Of a DNA stretch of 64,000 nt, positions 55,638 to 64,000 are shown piece by piece (position 1 is the first letter of the stretch; every line of letters begins with the position of its first letter). The translations under genes were made by a program, and so were the position numbers. The notes under the pieces were generated by a model that did not search any database, had not been told where the DNA came from, and saw only the letters and a program-made list of their open reading frames with translations. The DNA is from Paraphysomonas bandaiensis (taxonomy: Eukaryota > Chrysophyceae): positions 1-64,000 of the forward strand of contig CBFFRP010000400.1 in assembly GCA_965644295.1 (NCBI GenBank), in the 5' to 3' direction.

Positions 55638-58600
55638 TTACGATTTCTTTTGTGACTGTCTCAAATAAGGATGCTGGCATATTGACATGACATCTGGGCG
55701 ATGTTGCTGATCATACGTCAGACACGCTCGGATTAAATCTTTTGCTTCTTCTGAGACTTTCTGGAAACCACTGGGTGAATTAGAAGATACTAACATGTTA
55801 CTGCTTGACTTGCTGTTGTTTTCTTGGGGAAACTCCACCTGCATTAATGAAAATCCCAGTAAATAGATTATTACTAATGACTCCATATCACCACCTGGGT
55901 TGCATTTCGCATAATACCCTCGGACAACAATTTCTCTTGGGACTTTCCCTCACCAAATGGACGACGCCCGTAGAGCATCTATCAGAACAACGACACTTAC
56001 TGCTAGTGTACGTTAATGTATGTAGTAGTCGCGTACCTGAAAGAATATAACACCCAAGGACCAGACATCTACCTTACTAGAAATCCTACGTATAAGATGT
56101 GAAACATTGCGCAATCAATATATTTATCACATGCTCCCATTTTCCAAATATACATAACTATATGTCATATGTAAACCTGGGGGGAGAATCTCCTCTTCCA
56201 AAACACTCAGGTGGAAGGTACCAGTATGTGCCTGCACCTTGAGATGTCAGTTCTACCGAGGTTTGTTCATCTGCCTCCTCTAAAATCTATTATACATGTC
56301 AAAGCACTGAAGTTTACAGTAAGAATACGATATCGTACATATCAACCCTGTATACAGCTGCACAATATTGATAGTGGAACTGAGAACGAACATTACCTTT
56401 GAGAGTCCAAAATCAGTAATTTTTACATCACCCATATTATCAAATAGAATGTTAGCAGGTTTTAGGTCAAAGTGAATAATAGAACGCTTTCGAGAAGGCA
56501 TGGCTGGCTGCACTCCTCCGCCCTGCACCTCTGTATTATCCTGAGGAGCATTTAAATATCTAAGCCCCGCCACTATTTGCATTACTATCGTTTTGGCATC
56601 CTTTTCAGGTAAGGTTTTCATAGTTTTCAGCTTCTCGTCAAGATCAGTCCCACGGCAAAGTTCCAACACAGTTGCAAACGTATTGACATCGATTTCAAAT
56701 ACATCAAATAGCTTTACCACACGAGGGTGGTCTAAGTCCCTATACAACCGTTTAATTGAATAAAAAACGATTACACTGAGAGCAACACACGTATTCACGT
56801 GTTGTGTAATTGCTACGTATATACTAGACGTATAACTAAATACCTGTGAATCGTATATTCCCTTCTCACATGTTTAATATACGATTGTTTTCGAGACTGT
56901 GACCACGCGGGATTGAGCTGGTGAATCTGTGTACATGAATTACATATATAGTCGCAAAATAGAACGATGCGGATATACACATATAATATCAACTGACGAT
57001 GCATAAAAAGAGCATCAGTAGCAAATTAGTATCATACCTTCACGGCAACTTCATTCAATTCTACTAAGTCAAGAGCTTTCCACACCTCACTAAAACCTCC
57101 CCTTCCAAGTAGACTCAACAACAGGTACCTCTGCAAGCATTTAAATAAAATATACAATACACATCACATGATATTTAAATACTCTGTGCCATAATATATA
57201 AAATTCCTTCCAAATTATAACCTAAAACCTTAAAAGCGCAATAATATAGAACACATTACAGTAATGACATAATATACTCCAGCTTACACTCTACATTTAC
57301 TAATAAAATACCATATATACAGTTCGCAGTATCTTACAGATGCGTATTATACCTTATGTAGACATGGCAAATCCTTTGTAAAGCGAGACCTGTCTGCACT
57401 CATTGAGAGTTTCAGCTCCTATTTTACGTTTGTACAGTGAGGCAAATAAAACTATCATATCGATATTGTTATACCTTTTGGTGAGCAGCTTTCTCCGATT
57501 CCAATAAACGTTTTTCTTCTAAAAGTGCCGACTCATCCCGACGTAGTTGTTCCATGTGCATACGAACAGCACTTTCCTCTGTCGTTATATCTAATTCTGA
57601 CATTCCATGGCACCCCTCATCCTCATCTATGCCATCTATGGAGTGGGTACATACAAATATGACATTATATATAGCGGTAAGAACTTATTAGCGAAAGTTT
57701 TGACCAAATGTATGAATGTGAACATGAAATGTGTACGAAATAAATTTTACATCTATATCTATCACCATAAGTTGTTTACTTAAAATCAATACCTGGCATC
57801 TTTTTGGTAGCTGCACTATGCTTTTTCTTTGTGGTCTTTAAACGATTTCTTCGTTTCTCTAATTCTTCCCGTCTGTAAACTAACTCGGAAGTACGAGCAT
57901 TGAGATCTTTAAGAGCGTAGCCTTCCTCCCACACTTCCCCGATAGCAGTAGGGCCTACGCACAATATCAATAATATATTTACTCCAGAGAGGTACGCAAC
58001 AAATTACAATAAGACATACATTCCCCATACTCACTTGTACGAACGGTATATATTTTTCCTAAACGGACACAATCTGCAGCAAGCCTGTCACGCTTACGCC
58101 TCATATCCTGCTGTGCCATTAATCTGTATACATCTTCCAACGCTGTGCAGAGTTTCGTACTGCGCTCTTCGAGAAGGCGGTGTCTGTACACAAAAGTGAA
58201 TCCAACATAGACTCGGATGAAATTAACAACAGAACCACACGGAGCGAACCCCACCTCTCGAATTGTGACTTGAGCTCAGATTCTAGTCTTAACACCTATG
58301 TTTCGCATTCATGGTGGTTAAATATATTTATATCTTACAAAAGGCAATTGATTCAGAATACACCAATCACCTTTTGTTCAGCTTTTTCTTTGGCTAATTT
58401 CAAAGACTCATTTTGCTTTTTCCACTCCGCAGAATTAAGCATACTACTTGATATCAATGATGACATATCCTTATTTGAAGTGCGGTCGGAAGACGTGTGT
58501 GAGTTAGCCACTGACGAAGATTTTTCTTGTGTTGGTGTAATTGCTTCACACTCTACATTAGACAAAAGCATTACGTGTTTCATACTCATGTAATAATACC

Positions 58601-59180
58601 AATATGATTGAGAGTACACCAATAAACTATCGTATGTAAATATATATATATACCTGAAACCGTCTTGGAAGGCAATTTTGAGGCCTGAACAGTTGCAGTG
58701 GAGTTGTCGCCTTGATTTGGAGCAAAGTAACTTTCTATTTTCCGCATACCCACTGCACTACCCAATCCACCTCTAGAATTGTCTGTAATAAACAATTAAT
58801 CCAATAAAAACAAGTAGTTTAAAAACATAATTTATGAAACATATATCAACAAGTATGATAGCATGTGTAGTGCTGTAGTTATACATACTTTCATCAGACA
58901 TATCAATTTTTATTCGTTTCGGAGTATTTTCTTTTCTTTCAGTTTTTGAATCTTCTTTTTCAATTTCATTATATTTTATTTTATTATTAAATCCATCTGA
59001 TGAGAATTCTTTATTCCAATATTTGTGATCTGTTATATCAGATGTATCACATATATCAACAACATGATGCTGCTGTTGTTGTTGTTGTTGTTGTTGTTGA
59101 TGCTGTTGCTGCTGTTGTTGTTGACGTTGTTCCTGCTGCTGTTGTTCCTGTTGCTGTTGTTGTATGTGTATATGCTTCAT
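55638..59180 (-). CDS. TLK: Tousled-like serine/threonine kinase
   Basis: Fifteen exons on the minus strand, from 59180-58889 to 55838-55638 (others 58782-58654, 58552-58371, 58295-58255, 58183-58035, 57954-57793, 57635-57475, 57418-57353, 57130-57038, 56926-56844, 56739-56397, 56277-56177, 56085-56037, 55978-55895). They total 2136 nt, 711 residues. TLKs phosphorylate Asf1 and act in chromatin assembly. The N-terminus is glutamine-rich. Coiled coil follows, then the kinase: [79 protein letters not shown]. The GTYWYLPPE and [18 protein letters not shown] signatures are specific to TLKs. HYD of animal TLKs is HFD here. Confidence 0.93.
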
Positions 59181-59414
59181 ACCATTGAATTCATTCTATA
59201 TATAGCATTATATAGATACATACGAAGATCTCGCCTAGTTATCTACCTGTATATGATTCATCTCATCTGATGAGGGTATGGTATGATATTTCATGTTATC
59301 CATATGATTATATGACAGAATATATGAATGAAATTGATATAATAAGCCATATAATGGAGTTCTATGATATGTATGTATATATATATGAGGAATGATATCA
59401 CTTAACACACATCG

Positions 59415-59560
59415 TATCGGCAGTCAGCATGTTATTTTTCGGAAATAAATTGAATCAAATATTCTCTACAGTACTGATATACATCTACGGCTGGAATACA
59501 GGTAATTATTGTCTCAATATTAGAGGCATCTTTGAACAAAAATAGACCAAGGATGCCTAT
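59415..59560 (+). repeat. MITE-like element, family TATCGGCA, copy C
   Basis: 146 bp with inverted ends TATCGGCA / TGCCTATA and the shared core. It lies upstream of the kinase gene. Confidence 0.8.
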
Positions 59561-59965
59561 ACGACATGTATATGTATATACACACATACAGTCCATTTCC
59601 TTATGAAAAATGTCCAATAAAAACCCAAGATAGATAGATTTTATAGATTCAAATATTCAAATTATTTTAGTTTGGTAATTTTTATAATATATTTCTCTGA
59701 TATTTTACGATTTGTTTCTAGATATTCCAGTAATTTGTAAAAAGCTCTCCGATACTGCTGTATATGCAAGATACTCTACGAACTTCTCTGTACTGCTGCT
59801 AGTATATTCTCAAAATCGAGAATTTCTAGGAAAAGAAACTACAAAAATATGTAGAAAAATATATTGTCTCAACTTAAAAATCAGGATTTTTTTACTAATT
59901 GTCTTATTCCCTCTAAATGACTTCTTCCCACATATAGAATTCTATAGAAGGTATATGGGTACACG

Positions 59966-60112
59966 TATCGGTATCCGTCGTATATTTTTGTTCCAAGATG
60001 CCTCTAATATTGAGGCAATAATTATCTGTATTTTAGCCGTACTTGTATCACAGTTATATAGAGGATATTTGATTCAATTTATTTCCGAAAAATAAGATGC
60101 TGACTGCTGATA
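59966..60112 (-). repeat. MITE-like element, family TATCGGCA, copy D
   Basis: Inverted relative to copy C, 147 bp, ending about 110 bp before the MAPEG-like start. C and D face each other across ~400 bp. Confidence 0.8.
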
Positions 60113-60224
60113 CACAGCAGTAGGAGAGCCATATGCATCCTCCTATACATGAATTGATCCACTAATCTACTCATTCTTACATACATACATACATTCTCAT
60201 ATATAAAAGACATTCTTATTAAAT

Positions 60225-60608
60225 ATGTTTCTATCAAGTGGTATTGCCGCTGTAGTGATCATGGGGAATTCATTAGCAGCAAAGTGTTTGATGTCGTTTG
60301 GGTTTCGCCTGAAAATTGCTTCAGGAGATAAAAAAACAAAAACTGATGTCTTAGAAAGCTCATCTTTTAAAAATTGTCATACTGCTCAATTGAATGAAGC
60401 TGAATGGGCACCAATATTTATTGCAGGTCTATTGTATCTTCATTCGAAAGGTATCGCTGCACCATTTGCTTCAACTGCCTCTGCTGTTGGTTGTGTATGG
60501 TATTTCTGGATGAAAGCATTTATGCCTTTCCCCTCCCATGTACCAGGAGCTGTGTTGCGCTTTATTAGTCTAACCATGCTGTGCTGGGAGGTTTATAAGA
60601 CATTGTAA
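60225..60608 (+). CDS. MAPEG-family membrane protein
   Basis: 127 residues, intronless, starting at an ATG just downstream of short CATA tracts. Four hydrophobic segments are visible (GIAAVVIMGNSLAAKCLMSF, APIFIAGLLYLHSKGI, FASTASAVGCVWYFW, VLRFISLTMLCWEVY). The NEAEWAPIFIAGLLYLHSKG block matches the N-x-x-E-N-x-P motif region of MAPEG enzymes, which are glutathione or eicosanoid transferases of internal membranes. The canonical NxxEN is partly altered, and a RY-F motif after it is missing, so activity is uncertain. Confidence 0.72.
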   Translation: MFLSSGIAAVVIMGNSLAAKCLMSFGFRLKIASGDKKTKTDVLESSSFKNCHTAQLNEAEWAPIFIAGLLYLHSKGIAAPFASTASAVGCVWYFWMKAFMPFPSHVPGAVLRFISLTMLCWEVYKTL

Positions 60609-60643
60609 GAACTGAATACCGGGTTCTTAGTAATAAGACTAAT

Positions 60644-60835
60644 TCTTAACAAATATATTGCAATACTATTGTTAGATACCGCCCCATCAATAATATTGAT
60701 GGAGTCATTTGGAGTCATTTAAACCGGCTCAACTATACTATTGTATTATGTTGACAATGTATTAGTATAAGTAATTAAGCGCATGCGTAGGTTTCATTTT
60801 TAATACGAGCCCTTAAGATTTATGATCATATGGTA
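60644..60835 (-). mobile_element. hAT element remnant
   Basis: Reverse complement of the right half of the 18.4-kb element (CAATACTATTGTTAGATA, CCATCAATAATATTGATGGA, TTTAAACCGG). The terminal CAGGGATAGGG is lost. Confidence 0.75.
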
Positions 60836-61557
60836 GTAACCAAACCCACTCTGCTGGCACGCAAATTCAAATATGTATCGGGCCACAAGTATCGATTAAC
60901 GTTTAGAAGCGATGTAATATTAATTGCAGTAAGATGTACACTGTATAGGTTTACGCAACACTGAGATAGCTGCGCTGAATAGTTTTCTACACGTTGTGTT
61001 GGAAGGAAATGTACTACACGCTACTCGTGTGTCTGTACTTAGATACTTCCACTTTACGTTTTTAAGTTTTTTGAGCTGACTGAATATTTTTCTCCGTAAA
61101 AGGCAATACCAGCTTCATCATATGTATCGTTGCTATCACTCCAAACGGAGAAATGTTGACATCATCTTTCTCACATCCTCTCAAATTCAATATCAGGCAT
61201 ATTCATATCTTATAACTGTCTATAGAGCTAAATTTCTGCATTCACTTTCTGTTAACTGACGGCAGGAAGCTAAGAACTAAAAAGCACGCAAAATATTTCA
61301 AACAGACAACACTGACCTATTAATGGATTGATGTTAAGAGAGTAAAACTATTCCTCTCGAAGTAGAACGAATGAACTGTAATTCGCTGACACACACCGGC
61401 AATAGTCATTACTATACCCATAATGAATAAATGTATGTACATCTTAGCGTTCAGCTATTATGACGCAAGTACAACATAATTCCTACAGTAAACAAAAACA
61501 AGAAATGCATAATTTCACAGTAATATCGACACATATGAACAGGCTAAAGTCTCTTGA
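60836..61557. other. AT-rich intergenic region
   Basis: Between the hAT remnant and the EF-hand gene stop codon. No feature is supported. Confidence 0.6.
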
Positions 61558-63238
61558 TCAATATTTGACTTTTTGTTCTTCGTCTCTCCTCTTGCGCCGC
61601 TCTTTGCGGTCCTCTACTCTTTTGTTCCTATTTCTTGTTATCTTGTCTTGCTGTGACTATTCATGCCCTAAATTAGGCAAGAGATATACACACAAAACGA
61701 GCCAACTCAACATATTTAAACCACTAGTACACTAAAACAAAATAAAGTGTACAGCGCTTGTATATGATACATGTGCTTGTGCATAGCCACATACCTCAAT
61801 AAAGTTTGTATTTCCTCTCGCTACCAATGTTTCCTTCTTTTCCTTATATTTATTCCAAGCTTGCGTTTCTGGATTCTTTAGGCGGAGTTCAGCTAACCGC
61901 TTGGCTTCAGCTATTTCAGCAGCACGTTTCGCTTTCATGTCTATCACCTAGCGCACACATTAACATATATTTACAATATCTAGAAGGACAGGATATAGTA
62001 GTCAAAGTACCTCTTGTGATTGGTCTGGTAGCACAGAGCCATCATACATAAAGCGCAGACATGGACAGCAATAATAACGGGCCAGTCCCATCCTTTTTCG
62101 AGTCTTTCGTTCGTTTGCTCGTTTTGCACGAGCTGCTTTAGAGTCCTTGTCCTTAGATTGCTAATAGTAATATCGTGATTTACTGGATTTTTTAATGGTA
62201 TTCGTTTCATACCTTCAATTTCTCTTCTCTGCGGATAGCCTCCAATTGATTCTTTTTATTTTCCCAAAACCTGAGTAACAGATGCATAAGAGCACTACCT
62301 TTAGACAAAACACTTCTCAAAATTAGAATACGACAGGAGCCCTACCTTTTCCCCATTATATATCTCGTCATATTTATTTGTACAGAAAAGGCGGGCTGGA
62401 AGAGTCGGGGGAATTCCTTGTGAAAATCTGATTCACTCTCAATTAATTGGCTCATAACAACATAAATAAAATTCCATGAATATGGCCATATCAATAACTA
62501 CTAATAATAAGCCATGTCCATACGTTCAAATTCTTCGAAATCTACCCTGTCATCATCGCCGAACTTGAGGTTTTGCCAAGAAATCTTGATGTTACCCTGA
62601 ACAGACAAAAGTCATAAAATGAGTGCAAGAAGGTGTCATGCTATCACAATACCTTTACTGTTTCTCCGTCCTCAACACGGTGAAGGATGTTCATAAGCAT
62701 CTTCAGTTCGTCAGTCTCAAAATACCCATGCTTGTCTTGGTCGAATACAAAGAAACAAACTGTATCAAGCGTACATGAGCTAAAGCACGCTCAAAAGATA
62801 TTTAATTTCTGGCGCATATACACCACATATAAATAATTACATTTTAATATTTCTCGCGGTTCAAACAGGCAGTAGGTCGTGACCATTAGAAGAAATGCAC
62901 CAAAGTTGATTTTTCCATCATTTTCAATTTCTGATTAAGATTTTCAGATGACAATAAAAAGAGTAAAAGTACTTACCTAAAAGATCACATATACTATCAG
63001 TAAATATGGTACGCTTTTCTTCAATTGATTCAAATATTACAGATAGTTTAGCAAATCCTTTCAAACCAATTACACAGTTGTTCATATATGTATGTATATA
63101 TAACAAACCTGACTTCTCTTTATCATATCTACGAAATATCTTATAGAGCTTCTTGACCTCTTTTTGAGATAAATTTCCAAGTACAATAGCACGTTTAGCA
63201 TAATCATCAGGCTCTGGTACACTACCAGTAATACCCAT
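61558..63238 (-). CDS. EF-hand calcium-binding protein, probably N-myristoylated
   Basis: Ten exons on the minus strand: 63238-63109, 63057-62977, 62930-62841, 62759-62653, 62596-62524, 62427-62346, 62270-62213, 62151-62011, 61947-61795, 61656-61558; 1014 nt, 337 residues, in phase throughout. The start MGITGSVPEPDD fits an N-myristoylation site. An EF-hand loop is DQDKHGYFETDE (exon 4), and another likely pair spans YDKEKSG and GDDDRVDFEEFE. The second half is basic and coiled (KRANERKTRKRMG, KRAAEIAEAKRLAELR) with a CCPC pair. The first 190 residues resemble calcineurin B-type four-hand proteins; the long C-terminal tail has no recognised family. A membrane-linked calcium sensor is inferred. 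Confidence 0.82.
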
Positions 63239-63879
63239 CTTAGAATATGACTGTTAATGTATATATATATACAATAAATCACTGATATTACATGCTAATG
63301 AAGGGATATAATGAGGGTGATGTGATGGTATACATACGGTGTAATGGTATGTAATAGGGGTGTTTGATTGGGGTAATGTGCCCTATGAAGGTAGAGATAT
63401 CACTACCAGACAGCACTATTCGAGTGAATGTAAGTTACAAGGCAGTAGAAAGATGGGAATGTAGCGTATGACTACTTGCGTTCTTGACTGCCTATATATA
63501 TATATACAGTATACAGTCAAAGTACAGAGTGGAGCTACACTGCAGAGGAGTGTAAATATCACATTTCCGTTGAATGTATGTGTGTTATGTACGTATGTAT
63601 GTATGTAGTGCTGTAGGTAGGTACGTAGGTACCGCTGTACATACTATGTATGTATGTATGTATGTATGTATGTATGTATGTATGTATGTATGTATGTATG
63701 TATGTATGTATGTATGTATGTATGTATGTATGTATGTATGTATAGGTACATGTACTGTAGGTGTACCTATCTATGTATGTATTTGTATATTGTTGAGGTG
63801 GTGGAGTGTGTTAAGAAGGTTTAAAGTCATCGCATCTCAGTTAGCATCATACACATACATATACCGAAACACACACACA
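63239..63879. repeat. Divergent upstream region with (TATG)n microsatellite
   Basis: TATG array at about 63648-63741 plus GTAGGTAGGTACGTAG units at 63615. It lies between the EF-hand gene and the last gene start. Confidence 0.9.
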
Positions 63880-64000
63880 ATGATACGTTCACTCTTTCAA
63901 TCCACACATTCATTTCGTACTATTCGTTCATCAATTCTAACCCGTCATACATCTACATGGCCATCATTTAGTGCTGAACATGCGGCTATATCAGAAATGT
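63880..64000 (+). CDS. Start of a probable mitochondrial protein (partial)
   Basis: ATG at 63880 with 40 codons to the window edge. The N-terminus is arginine- and serine-rich with no acidic residue for the first 30 positions (MIRSLFQSTHSFRTIRSSIL), typical of a mitochondrial targeting peptide. The mature protein is not in the window. Confidence 0.6.
   Translation, partial: MIRSLFQSTHSFRTIRSSILTRHTSTWPSFSAEHAAISEM

Noticed and set aside
59000-59270. Valine/leucine-repeat ORFs
   Set aside because: Antisense of the glutamine-rich N-terminus of the kinase.
1-64000. tRNA or rRNA genes
   Set aside because: No cloverleaf-type B-box pattern or rRNA-like block was noticed by eye. A tRNAscan run would be decisive.

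Overview
This is nuclear DNA of a small-genome eukaryote, probably a protist. It carries spliceosomal introns (many only 37-60 nt, GT-AG, one GC-AG), a mitochondrial complex I subunit, a Tousled-like kinase, transposons of several eukaryotic classes, and long CATA/TATG microsatellites. Host genes are AT-rich and closely spaced. The lineage cannot be fixed from sequence alone. Gene content and the style of several proteins (acidic LWW motif at 53.6 kb, LTPRS motif coiled-coil protein, eukaryotic SfsA) make a stramenopile or another free-living protist plausible; this is inference.

Layout. 1-6979: GC-richer, 5'-truncated non-LTR retrotransposon on the minus strand, read in three overlapping frames. 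It encodes an OTU-like protease, a SET domain, an AP-type endonuclease, reverse transcriptase, RNase H and a CCHC finger. 8.8-17.8 kb: host genes (WLM metalloprotease, NADAR protein, ankyrin-TPR protein, seven-exon TPR protein). 18.4-20.1 kb: two internally deleted hAT elements with exact 8-bp target duplications. 20.6-25.0 kb: phosphoserine aminotransferase and a long coiled-coil protein. 25.2-27.5 kb: a graveyard of repeat fragments including a gag gene with a 72-bp inverted duplication. 27.5-29.4 kb: a polytopic membrane protein and NDUFB2. 29.8-36.2 kb: a complete 6.3-kb CACTA/KDZ-type DNA transposon with short inverted ends, palindromic subterminal arrays and two divergent genes. 36.7-49.1 kb: SfsA-like protein, a RING membrane protein, a GFA-family protein, a secreted propeller-like protein and a ten-exon ALDH10-type aldehyde dehydrogenase. 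50.4-53.1 kb: a tyrosine-recombinase gene flanked by TGTTCG motifs. 53.6-64 kb: degenerate receiver-like protein, repeat fragments, a 15-exon Tousled-like kinase, a MAPEG-like protein, a ten-exon EF-hand protein and the start of a probable mitochondrial protein at the right edge.

The host genes do not form a pathway; they are independent housekeeping and regulatory genes, often divergent, with tetranucleotide repeats in the shared upstream regions. The strongest unusual systems are the SET/OTU retrotransposon and the palindrome-flanked transposon. For the TPR gene (15.4 kb), the aldehyde dehydrogenase, the Tousled-like kinase and the EF-hand gene, I placed every exon by hand so that the joined reading frames stay open and the summed lengths are multiples of three.
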